NCBI GenBank assembly: GCA_024449915.1
Contig: JAMZAV010000777.1
Location: forward strand, 124,001 to 188,000
DNA from: Sweltsa coloradensis
Lineage: Eukaryota; Arthropoda; Insecta; Plecoptera; Chloroperlidae
DNA length: 64,000 nt
Direction: 5' to 3'
Shown here: positions 1 through 10,502 of the stretch, one piece after another
Layout of the letters: every line of letters starts with the position of its first letter
Numbering within the stretch: position 1 is the stretch's first letter
Position numbers and translations under genes: made by a program
Notes under the pieces: generated by a model
Databases searched by the model: none
What the model was told of the DNA's origin: nothing
Seen by the model: only the letters and a program-made list of their open reading frames with translations

Positions 1-526
1 ATTGTTAGTGAAATCGCCTTGACTTTCACTACCCTACCTTAGACGGCTAATTACGTGTGTATGAGCTTTTACATGAATGACCTCTGGTTAAAGAAAACTA
101 TAGAAAACATAAAACGGTTAATTGAAAATAAACTCAACTCTTCGTTTTTCTAGAGGAATCTTTAGAAAATTGTCAATTTCAAAAATGATGTTTAAAATCT
201 GACAGATTGAGATTTTTTGGGATATGTTAAAACTCTGCTTTTTTTCAATGATAGCAATGATTGTCGCTGTATTCCTAAAGTATTTGTATTTGAGTGAATT
301 TAAATCATATATAAACTGTGAAATTGAAATTTGGGGTATATCGACTCACATTCACAAAATTTTCATTGTGCAAAAAGAGCAATAATTATAGCTCTTTGTT
401 ATCTTAATCGTGCAGAACACTGTAAACCTTCTTTTAAACGCTACATAATCCTCACAATCTCACGTTTATACATTCTCAAAACAATAACATTATAGTAATA
501 AAAAACACTATACACCTACTCTGTAA
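1..526. other. AT-rich stretch, no gene seen
   Basis: No open frame, RNA gene or repeat pair was recognised. It leads into a LINE relic that begins near 527. Confidence 0.5.
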
Positions 527-995
527 ATGCGAATGTCCATGATCATGAGGGACACACGTAAAAATAATACACTACTGTTTATTTCATATCATACAAAACT
601 TGGACAAGTAAACTCTGACTACTTACAGACATCTCTTTATAACGTTATTCCATACTCCATTAAAAACATTTCAAGTTATGACAGTTTCAAACATAAATTA
701 AAACAATTTTTAATTGTAAAATTCTGCTATTGTCTTATAACGAATACCTTACAGATACGCTCACGGAAATTTGAAATGAACCTTATTACTTTTCTGTTAT
801 GGTCATTTACAATGTATGAGGTATTAATATTATGTGTTCTAAATAACGACATTTTTCTATTATCTTATCTTAGTATTAATAAACTTGAGTTTGTATAAGT
901 TGAAAGGACACATACATCACAAAAAATTTGTGATATTGTAATATAAAATGTACAATAATGTCCTAATGATTTTGAATTTGAATTTGAATTTGATT
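527..995 (+). mobile_element. 3' relic of a non-LTR retrotransposon (LINE)
   Basis: The 123-codon open frame at 527-898 contains the pattern LYNVIPYSIKNI, then FKHKLKQFL and FCYC. This resembles the C-terminal end of reverse-transcriptase ORFs of jockey/CR1-like LINEs, where an N-x-L/I-P-x-x-I-K motif is followed by an FK..LK..L helix. After the stop comes an AT-rich trailer and a short run of TTTGAA units near 970-992, like a LINE 3' tail. No RT catalytic core is present, so this is a truncated dead copy. The family assignment is by pattern only. Confidence 0.45.
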
Positions 996-999
996 GAGT

Positions 1000-1587
1000 A
1001 TCAAATCCCATAAATTTGTCACTAGGTCAGATTAAAATCACAACATATTTTCTTTTGTCCAGTAACGCTAGGTCCCTTTCTACATGTAGAAATGGGTATT
1101 GTTTATATACCTTATTTTCCAATTTTCGTGGGGGTGTGATGATGAATTAATCCGCGAAGTACGACTTAGCACTAACCACGTAGCCATCTTGGTACGGTGC
1201 CCTGTGTTGCTCCAGTGACTTCTGAGACCGGTCGTGAAACTTGTCGATCATGTAAGGTCATCGTAGTGCACAGAAACCGGAGGCGGTACTTCAACCGGAC
1301 GATGAAAGGAAGAACAGACCTAAAATGGGAATAGCCAAATTGGGAAAAGTAACTATACTTCATTCTCGACATTTCTCGTGTTGATTTCCATCAACCACAA
1401 CTTTCGAAGTGTACACATGCATACAACTTTACTAAAAGGGCGATGCGATAATAACTTGATTTGAAATTTCCAAATCTGCGAGCGTTTCCATTTGACTCTG
1501 CCGGAAAAAATAGTCACTGGTTTTGTTTTTGTTTTTTTTTGTTTTTTGTTTGTTTGTTTGTTTTTTTTTGTATGTCTCGCGATAACG
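1000..1587. other. Non-coding stretch with a T/G-rich run
   Basis: There is a T-rich run with interspersed G at about 1520-1572. A slightly GC-richer patch at 1150-1380 has a 66-codon open frame on the minus strand with no recognisable domain. No gene is claimed. Confidence 0.4.
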
Positions 1588-2177
1588 TTCGAACGGAGGC
1601 TCGGATCGAGTTGAAATTTTCACCATCCGCAAGCTTTGTTCTCGATTGAATGCCATTAGTTTTGTGGCAAAATCGTTCATAAAGTTAAAAAGTTACATTA
1701 AAGTTAATCGAAAGTTTTTTTTCAAACTTCACGGCGACAAAATCTGAGATGGCCAAATCATTTAGAATGTCCGTCCGGTCACGAATATGTTAATTTTATT
1801 TTGATCCGATAAGTAGTGTAGATGGAAATTACATTATAACAAAGTACGGTTACCATGGCAACGGAAAGTCGTGCAGCTTTTTTGGCTCATGATAGCGGTC
1901 GAACGGAGGCTCGGATCGAGTTGAAATTTTCACCATCCGCAAGCTTTGTTCTCGATTGAATGCCATTAGTTTTGTGGCAAAATCGTTCAAAAAGTTAAAA
2001 AGTTATTAAAGTTAATCGAAAGTTTTTTTTTCAAACTCAACGGCGACAAAATCTGAGATAGCCATATCATTTAGAATGTCCGTCCGGTCACGAATATGTT
2101 AATTTTATTTTGATCCGATAAGTAGTGTAGATGGAAATTACATTATAACAAAAGTAACGTTGCCATGGCAACGAAAA
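1588..2177. repeat. Direct tandem duplication, two ~300-bp copies
   Basis: Copy 1 (about 1590-1860) and copy 2 (about 1900-2165) both begin with GAACGGAGGCTCGGATCG and keep the same order of blocks: a CACCATCCGCAAGC block, a GTCCGTCCGGTCACG block, and an AAGTA(A)CG..ACCATGGCAACG block. The copies differ by a few substitutions and single-base indels, so the duplication is fairly recent. No open frame runs through the unit. Confidence 0.85.
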
Positions 2178-2454
2178 GACGAACAAAGTTTCTAATGCAC
2201 TGCCACCTAGAAGTTATCAAAATACTTTCGAGGAAGCAGTCGAATGTGTGAATGTGAATGAATGTGAATGTTTCTTAAACTTTTGAAGATTTGCATAAAT
2301 CGATTCAAAATTCATAATTTGCATAACATTACTATACACCTAGAAAATTTTACTTTGCAATTATGCTACCATAATGTATTTAATGTATTATTTCAATATT
2401 TTATATAATCATGTAATGTTCTCTTCATTATCAAATGTATTATTATTATTATTA

Positions 2455-2542
2455 TTAGTATAAGGTTGGATGGAAGATAAGGCTTCACTAGCCTTAATCC
2501 CGCCTTACAATAAAGACCCTTATCTATCTATCTATCTATCTA
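2455..2542 (+). mobile_element. Retroposon 3' tail with (TATC)n
   Basis: The block GGATGGAAGATAAGGCTT..CTAGCCTTAAT.CCGCCTTACAATAAAGAC is followed by several TATC units. A close relative lies at 30619-30695 with the same order and the same tetranucleotide tail, so this is a dispersed element. A microsatellite tail after a conserved 3' UTR block is typical of some LINEs and SINEs. The body upstream is not recognised. Confidence 0.55.
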
Positions 2543-5509
2543 TTATTTGTCAACAAAGAGTTTAAATAGTTTTCCCAAGGAGTCAAGGTCCTCTAGATGG
2601 CGGTGGATTTTAAAGTAAAGATTTAAACACGGGTTTACCCAAATACCTTGGCAATAATAAATAATACTGGAAACGCAAACGTCGTAAATTTTTAAATTTA
2701 AAAAAATGTGCAATGTGGGTCTAGCTATAGCACGTGCTCGCTTATCAACGCGTCCAACTGAGCGTTTCCTAGTTGTAATGTAATGCACATGCCGCCACAG
2801 ACACAATCATTCACGTTAATGTGGGTGAAAAGAAAAAGTATGCTTTACAAGAGTTTGGGGTGAACACTGAGAAACGAAAATACGTTTTGAAGCCAATGGA
2901 AGGAACTTCATAAGCATTCATCGCGCACTATTGCCGCTGATGTGATTTATATGTTATTAAAATTTAAATAAATCACTATTATTTTGTCTCGTCATTTTAA
3001 CTTTGTCATGAGCCTGGGGTTATTCTTGCGTAACATAACGTTATGTGTTGGATTTCAATCTTACTCTTCGGACAATCGAATCCTTAAAATCTGAATAATA
3101 ATATGTCAAAACTCATGTCTTTTATAAATAATTATGTCAATACTTCGTAATGTTTATATATTGAAAAATGCTACAACAACATGCATATCTACTTGTTTTT
3201 CATGAAGCTCCAGATTTCTAATTGCTGCATTAATTTTGAAATGTAAGGGGGAAGGTGGGTGGGGGATTATTAAGTGCAATTTTTGGTCTGCGTCACACTC
3301 TTCTACAGTAACTACGCAATGGTCGGAATCAGGTGCACTAACACAATACTTGTAGATTTGGAGTAATTATGAAATATGCGTAAACATCAAATATTAGTCA
3401 GGATATACTGCACAACTAAAATATGCTCGAAAATATATTAAAGCGAAGACTTGTAAACAACATAAATTCATAATATAATTATGAAGATGATTTTTAACCC
3501 GTTTTGTAAAATTTCAGCATTTTATTAACATTACTGATTCCGCTTGAGTGTTTAACGACTAAAATAAATATCTTTCCAGTCCCCAATGGCCAGGTCCAAT
3601 TCATACGTTGGAAAGAGAGTTGTTCTATAATATTATATACTTATTTGTGGCGACTGTTGAACTAAGCAACCTATCAATCAATCAATCGATAAGTAACGAA
3701 CATAATCAATTCAACGATAGACAGAAGGAGACAACTCAACTTCGAGTCCCGAGTCTCTCTTCTCAGATAAGTAATTGCACCAGTTGTCATCTCTGTCTGA
3801 ACGAGTTTCACTGGGTTCACAAGAAATACTTCACTTGGTGAGTGTATTGAATCACAATGATACTCTATAAGTCACGTTGTACACCAGGAATCATGTTTAA
3901 ACCTGGCATCGCGATGAATCTGGTTTCCTCACTACTAAATATGGACTAAACATACATTCCTATCAACATTACCAAATCGAATTCTGATTTATTAATTTTG
4001 TCTTTCAGTTGACGACCAATGAATTCAATTTTACATTAAAATGATAATAAAGTATTTTTAAAAATAATCTTGGGTTCGGACGCTCTGCGTCTAGAGTACA
4101 GTACTTTCGTAGTTTTCGAATTTCTTGAAGGTGAATCAACCATTCTTTGATCTGTTTGCACGTTATGACAAGTAATTATATTATTACGTATCCTTTTTTA
4201 AATTTAAGTCGCATACGTTTTCCTGCGAGCCCTCGAAATACACAAAAATGTTCATTTCTGGCCGACATTTACAAATTTCGTGTGATCAATCGAGACCAAG
4301 AATTTGACAAACAAATCATGTTCGAGAATCATCTTTCTGATTATGCACAATAAATTAATCTTGATCAATGGAAAATTTAACGTAGTTTGAAAAGTACAAA
4401 CGCATGTTTTAAGCTAAAAGCGTGATGTTATCGTGCTCATTTGATAGTAATTTCGAACTGCGTCCAGTCGTACACAATGATGTAAATGTATGTATTTGTT
4501 TTATACTCTCGTGCCTCTAGACAAAATAATAAGTTGACTTGCCATTTTGTCTGCAACCACGTCTGTAATTGAAGAATACTAATTGTTACTCACCTCTCCG
4601 ACGCGACCCATCAAACGTTTTTTTTGTTCGCTATTATATTATTTCATGACGTAATCAATATTCATTTAATTTATTGTAAATTTCTGCACTTTATGAAAAT
4701 GTGTTAATTTGGTTATCAATTTTAACTTCTACTCATATATGTATTTTAGTCATTTTCTATTCTCGCATTTATTATTATCCTCGAAGCTCTAAATAAGAAT
4801 CCGTTGTTTTTGTAATTGTATCAAAACAAATTATCTAAAAAGTTCATAAAGCTATCATATTCTAACAACAAAACCTGGATGCACAATCTTCAGATAGTAT
4901 TAAATTAATTCAACAATCGGGATTCGATCCGTTGAACACTTTTAGATGAAGTCCACAATAATATTGTTAAATTAGGTTAAGTTCTTACTGAAAATAATAT
5001 TTTTGATCTGTTATGCTACATGATCCGAATGCACGTGCAACAGACCGACATCATATAATCATGCAATCTGCAGTCAAGTAGACCCACTCGCATATAGTGA
5101 AGTGCAAACTGTTACACCTTCTTTCGCAATGCGGGCATAGAAAGCAAATAAACGCATCAAGTCTAGTTCAATGGCAGCAGTCTTCGATGATAAGCCGGTC
5201 TTTACAACAGTGGTTGCGTCAATGAAAAACATTTTGCATGCTCGCTGTAATGTCCACAACAGATTTTGTTTACCATGTATTAACCATGTAACCAAAACCA
5301 CGTATTAGTTCCATTTAAACTAATATTCGCCCTCCCAGAGCATCCATTTAGATGTCTCTAATAATGTGCATGTAACCTTTAAAATTGTAATAATTTTCAT
5401 CACTCGTTCTTTTGACCCTTTTAGAGGGAAAACAAGAGGAATAAAAAATATTACCTTCTATACTAACACTACACAATATAATTTATTGTTTTTCTGTGAA
5501 TTTTCGTTT
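2543..5509. other. Gene-free AT-rich stretch
   Basis: Only short open frames without recognisable domains occur. No splice-bounded exon of either gene, RNA gene or clear repeat was seen. Kinase exons of the downstream myosin were looked for here and not found. Confidence 0.45.
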
Positions 5510-5932
5510 TTGGATGAGCGACGCGAAGATTCCATTTCACTACACTGGAGAAAAAAATCCGGAATGTTTTTTTTTTCTTTTTTTTGTATTTTTGTGTGTT
5601 TGTTAACACGATTCCGGCTAAACCGATACTCCGATTGCGATGAAATTTTCTGGAGACCTTTAAAATCTCTGAACTAAGAACTGCCACGTTTTTGAGCGCA
5701 ATCGAATAATTATTTCTTATGAAAATTGCAATTTTACGATTTTTTTCTTTTTTAAAAATTACGATTAATTAAAAAATTAAGTTAATTTTTTTAAATTTAA
5801 TTTAATTAAAAAAAATCTTCGACTAAGTAATGATTTTTTCACAGAACAACAGAAAATCCGCGTAACACATGGCAGCTCAATGCACCAATTACGCTCATCC
5901 AACAACGCGGCGGGACTTAAGCGTTTTCCTAG
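5510..5932 (+). mobile_element. Helentron-like non-autonomous element, short copy
   Basis: The 5' end reads TTGGATGAGCG, followed by a GAAGATTCC..TTTCACTACACTGG block shared by all copies. Near the 3' end is the inverted copy CGCTCATCCAA, then a hairpin-capable GC-rich stretch and the terminal TTCCTAG followed by T. The 5' repeat is terminal and its 3' partner is internal, the asymmetric arrangement described for Helentron-associated elements. The interior is much shorter than in other copies (about 420 versus 760 bp), lacking most of the ~160-bp subrepeats. Confidence 0.6.
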
Positions 5933-5938
5933 TTTAAA

Positions 5939-6707
5939 CTAGCCCGCCGCGTTGTTGGATGAGCGTTATTGGTGCATTGAGCTGCATTGTGTTACGCGTA
6001 TTTTCTGTTGTTCTGTGAAAAAAATCATTACTTAGCCGAAGATTTTTTTAAATTAAATTAAATTAAATTAAAAATTAACTTAATTTTTTTTAATAAATTG
6101 TAATTTTTAAAGAAGAAAAAAAATCATAAAATTGCAATTTTCATAAGAAATAATTATTCGATTGCGCTCAAATTTAACACGAGTATATTAATTCAAAAAA
6201 TTAAAGGGTTCTATGAAAAAATCATTACAATAGGATAAAGCATGTAGGCGTTATAAGTCAAAGAATTGTTTTAAAAAAGAAAAAACCCGTAAATTTTCTA
6301 TTTTCATGAGAAATAATTTTTCGATTACGCTCAAATTTCACACGAATATCTTAATTCATAAAATTAAGGTTCTGTTAAAAAATCATTACAATCGGAAAAA
6401 GCATGTAAGTGTTATAAGTCGAAGAAATTGTTTAAAAATCGAAAAAAATCGTAAAATTGCATTTTTTATAAGAAAAAATTTCCCGATTGCGCTCAAAAAC
6501 GTGGCAGTTCTAAGTTCAGAGATTTCGAAGGCCTCCATAAAATTTCATCGCAATCGGAGTATCGGTTTAGCCGGAATCGTGTTAACAGACAGACAAAAAT
6601 ACAAGAAAAAAGAAAAAAGAAAGAAAAAAAAACATTCCGGATTTTTTTCTCCAGTGTAGTGAAATGGAATCTTCGCTTCGCTCGCTACGCTCGCTACGCT
6701 CATCCAA
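5939..6707 (-). mobile_element. Helentron-like element, inverted next to the previous copy
   Basis: This copy lies tail to tail with the element ending at 5932; the junction CTAGTTTAAACTAG is palindromic. It runs from the GCCGCGTTGTTGGATGAGCG block at the left to GCTACGCTCATCCAA at the right. The interior carries repeated AATTGCAATTTT / GATTGCGCTCAAATTTCACAC / AATCATTACAATCGG blocks. The open frame at 6306-6659 is a by-product of the repeat and recurs in other copies. The last bases of the 3' terminus are missing here. Confidence 0.6.
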
Positions 6708-8661
6708 TTAATTTTGGGTTTAAAACATCGTAATAAAATTCATTTCGATTCAGGCGATCAAAGTTTGACATAAAACTCACAACTTAAACAAGCAAACACA
6801 AATTACTTACCACTTATTTTTTGATCAATAAACATTAGAAATGCGAAAATAATTAGTATTACTTTTACTTGTAATAAAATTATTTAAAGTCTATGCGAGG
6901 GATCACTTAACCTTATCGTCAAGATTTTAGATATGACACTACTCTCAGCCTAAAGTTGGGAAACAAAGAAATTACCTTTAGCCATTTAAATGTAATGTGT
7001 GGCTAATTCCAATTTCATTGATCGTAATATTTGTTACGTTAATTCACTTGGCAATGAATCATCTACATCTACACGCTTGAGTGAACATCTTATTCGCAAC
7101 GGTGCTACACTCGCTCTCGGCCTAAACTAATAGACGCTGCGTTGAGAGCTAGAGCGGTCTAATTGCGGCATGAGTGGTCATGTAACAGAGCTAAGGAGGT
7201 TCCGCTCTAAGCGCTCGCCGTCTCGAGGGATGTGTGGGTCAGTCGACCAGCGGAAGCTACGGAGATAACTCATGGATTGATACACATACGCGCAAGTGCG
7301 CCCGTCTCGATGGTTATGGGGGTAATGTACTAGTTGTATTCACTCTTACATCTCGTTTTACTCCTAATATTAAACATATGCACAGAAAGTAATTTATAAG
7401 CTGTTTTTGTGAGAAATTTATATTTTTATTAGTGGAGAAAATTAATTATTGCGTCGAGCAAATTGACAATATTATATGCTTCGCCTTTCGGTCAGCATAT
7501 AAATAACTCGTCTTCAGCTTTACCTTCCAATATGTAATTTTACATTTGTATATTATTTGCACATGACGAATTGGCGCCGGTGGGCCTATTTTTCAAATTC
7601 AGCGTTATATAGTTTGAGAAGTGTTTATCGTATCATTTTGAAATCCAAATTCCTATTGTAACAAACTTATAAACGTCTTCAATAAATTTTATAACACGAA
7701 GACAGTGTCGACAAAACATGCTTTATAACACAAAATAAAGATAATGGTTTCCTTTTCATTCGTAGTTCCACATACAACTTTATCTTATAATGATTTATTA
7801 TGATTTCTGTTGCTTAACATCTCATTTTAATGCACTAAGGCTATTCGATGCGATGAGTGACGGGTGATAGGTGACGATGAAGGACGGTTACAAAAAAAAG
7901 ACATTCATTTTGTGGGATTCGAACCCACGCCCGTATGTGCCACCGCGGACGGCATATTCTAATTATTATATTACAAATTATCTATTACTATAAGAAATAG
8001 TTTGCATTTTATTGAAATCGACAATGAGTGGTGTCCAATATAACATGAAATTAACAGACCGCACAGAAACTTCATCCGAGTTCTGAGGGAAATCGTCTTC
8101 AATATAGGCCTAAATGAGCAATAATGCGTGTTTTTGTAATAATATAAGTTGTATAACTATATAGGCCTATATTATAATAACGTTATATAAAACTAGAGCA
8201 AGATTTGTTCGTTGATATTTTATTAATTTAGATGAAAAATACATTATTTTATTAAACCTTTCATTTTTGGGATGCCATGCGATATTTACAAGATCCGAAA
8301 TGATGTGCAATGCTGATTAACTTTTTATCACAGAAGACATGACGTAAATTGCATTTTTTTACTCTCTGTAACCTATTCAATATAGATGTTAAATATCATT
8401 GAACCTATTGCACAATTATTAATAGTAACCTTCCCCCCCCCCCCCCCCCCACATTGGCGTGAGATTAATTGCGCCAATCAATCCACACATCTGCAGCTAC
8501 TGTCATTTTATCACTGGTCATTTTAAATTAATTGACCCATCAATCTTTGGTTCTGTGGAAGGCAAACTATGTCGTTGAAGTTGGCTAATCTTATGTTTGT
8601 CGTCTCTCTGTGGTTGTTTCGCTGACGACACTGCCGGCTAGCGCGTTCAAATTCCCTGTAC
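6708..8661. other. Gene-free stretch with a GC-richer patch and tRNA-like fragment
   Basis: No coding exon was recognised. About 7075-7330 is richer in GC than its surroundings, without a long frame. At about 7915-7942, TGGGATTCGAACCCACGC resembles the T-arm of a tRNA read from the other strand, probably a SINE or primer-site relic. A homopolymer of about 18 C lies near 8432-8450. Confidence 0.4.
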
Positions 8662-9144
8662 ACTAGGACGCGTCACAACGCTTTTTCCCAGTCGCGTTGA
8701 TGAATGAGCTTTTATGGTTGATTATCGGCCCAAATATCACGAAAATATCGTATTAAAAATGGGAAATCTACGACGATTTCTATGAGAAATATTTCTTCAG
8801 ATGTCCCTAAAATCTTAATTTTAGTGATTTTAAACGTTCCCATAAAGTTTCATCAAGATCGGAGTAGCCGTTTGCCAAATATCCCGAAAATAACTAATTA
8901 AAAATCGAAAAAAATCGTAAAAGTACGATAATCATCAGAAATATTTGGTCGATTGTGCCCAAAAACGTGATAAGTCTAAGTTCAAAGATTTCGAAGGTTC
9001 CCTCAAATTGTCATCAAGATCGCATATGCCGTTTGCCCGGTAGAGCGCGAACAAACTAACAGAAAAAACAAGCTATTTTCTATTTTATTTTATTTTTGGG
9101 GAGGGGGGGTCAGTGAAATTGAAGTCTTCGCTTCGCTCATCCAA
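8662..9144 (-). mobile_element. Diverged Helentron-like element
   Basis: The left end CACTAGGACGCG and the right end TTCGCTTCGCTCATCCAA match the two termini of the family in minus orientation. The interior is diverged, with AATCGTAAAAGTACGAT..ATCAGAAATAT and AAAACGTGATAAGTCTAAGTTC blocks in place of the usual ones. It may be a sub-family shared with the truncated copy at 51195. Confidence 0.5.
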
Positions 9145-9709
9145 TTACATATGTCAGTAAATACATTATAATTATTATTCAATAAAAAAACATAACATCA
9201 AGTGAATCTGACATTAAATTATATTGTATTAACAGGCGACTGTATTATAACAAGGAAGCAAAATAACATATCTATGTTAGTTAGGCGCTATTCATATAGG
9301 CACTCGATTGTGTTGAAATATAATAGTGTCACTTTTAATGAGGAATACAAAATATGCAACCACATAGAGTTGTTTGCAGCTAATAAGGTTTACACCAACT
9401 TACGTAACTAATAAGCATGTAAAGGTTGTCCTTTTATTGTAGTCCATCAAATGATGAGACTCTGTACCAACAGTTATAAAATTGCAAGTCTTCTTTTAAA
9501 GAAAGTGAAAGCCAATGACACAATCGTCTACTGCCGAAAACGAGTTTTCTTTGAAATAAGCCCCGTATTCAAACATTTTAAATACCATCTTCTGTCCAAG
9601 TCAAAGTTCAGGCGACGTTTTGCCACTGGTGAAAGTCTCGGGCACATCCACAATAGTGGTTATCAAAGGTTGAGATAATTTTATAGGTTTCTGGTAAATA
9701 AGAAAGGGT
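9145..9709. other. Stretch without a recognised gene
   Basis: Two open frames (9202-9411 and 9451-9678) show no domain and no coding signal that I can recognise. The block 9600-9675 also lies within a long minus-strand frame that continues into the GC-rich island to the right. Confidence 0.35.
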
Positions 9710-10081
9710 TTGGCCTCGTTGCCCCCTCCCCTCTTCCCCTTCAAGCTAGCGGCCGGGCACTGGCAGCGTAAAGCAACACGCGGTCCCAGTCTAGTGCGTC
9801 GCGTCTCGTCGGTCATGGACATTCTCCCGGGACGGTGCGTGGTCCCGTCAGCGTGCATCGGGCCCACCTCCGCCGCGGCGGCGCTAGGGTCGGTGCGGCG
9901 GGGGGCCAGGGGGAGCGCCACCAAGCTGACCGCCTCGGACGTCGCCTTCCACGCGTTCTGGATCAAGAGCAGAGTGGCATTGTGCAAGAGGTGCAACGGA
10001 GTGATGGGACCGAAGACAGGAGTTACCAGCACAGAGGTTATAGGACACTTCGGACACGTGCATTCTGAGGTGGGGTGGTAG
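9710..10081 (+). CDS. GC-rich island with a 123-codon open frame, function unknown
   Basis: From about 9720 to 10040 the sequence is far richer in GC and CpG than its surroundings. A + frame runs from 9710 to a stop at 10079-10081, with an internal ATG at 9816. From that ATG most third positions are G or C, as in the real exons of this window. A tract CCCCTCCCCTCTTCCCCTTCAAG just inside the left edge looks like a splice acceptor. The minus strand is also open for 161 codons over 9601-10086, so the coding strand is not settled. Residues such as AFWIKSRVALCKRC suggest no family to me. It may be an exon of an unknown gene, a 5' exon or promoter CpG island of the downstream myosin, or a repeat fragment. 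Confidence 0.3.
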   Translation: MASLPPPLFPFKLAAGHWQRKATRGPSLVRRVSSVMDILPGRCVVPSACIGPTSAAAALGSVRRGARGSATKLTASDVAFHAFWIKSRVALCKRCNGVMGPKTGVTSTEVIGHFGHVHSEVGW

Positions 10082-10345
10082 AACACGATTAGTTGCGCAC
10101 ATTCGATTTAAATTATTATTATGACATACCTATTATTAATAGAATCTCAATATTTTGTGTCATACACCACTTTTGGGACATGCCAAAATTACCAGTAAGA
10201 ATGTCATATTTATTGTAGTTTCACGTCTTGTCTAATTAAATACTTTTGCTGAACAATTTTACAAAACATGCTTATTTGTGGAAATTCGTTATGTGATGTA
10301 GTTACAATGTACGCTTGTACATAAATATAATGTAAATTGTAATAA

Positions 10346-10502
10346 ATATCGACCTTTGGTTGGTTATCGTTCACTCGTCGATTGCGTCGGGGCCTGCAGG
10401 GTCGGCTTGGTCACTTTGGTTTACTGTCCCCCATTGAAAATCAGTTGTGTGACTGAGTGGGTAGTCTCAATACGGATTTAATATTTTATTTATTTATTTA
10501 TG
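10346..10502 (+). mobile_element. 3' fragment of a tRNA-derived SINE
   Basis: The blocks TCGACCTTTGGTTGGTTATCG, CGTCGGGGCCTGCAGGGT, CCCCCATTGAAAATCAGTT and GACTGAGTGGGTAG, ending in TATTTATTTATTTA, match the 3' half of the SINE at 31373-31802. The tRNA-like head is missing, as in a 5'-truncated retroposed copy. Confidence 0.65.

Noticed and set aside
6306..6659. Open frame resembling others at 19280-19495, 30174-30407, 44870-45211 and 46950-47198
   Set aside because: All lie in the same block of the Helentron-like element and end in a lysine run from the A-rich tract. The similarity is of DNA repeat copies, with no coding conservation.
7915..7942. Possible tRNA gene on the minus strand
   Set aside because: Only a T-arm-like segment is visible; no acceptor stem, D-arm or anticodon arm could be paired.
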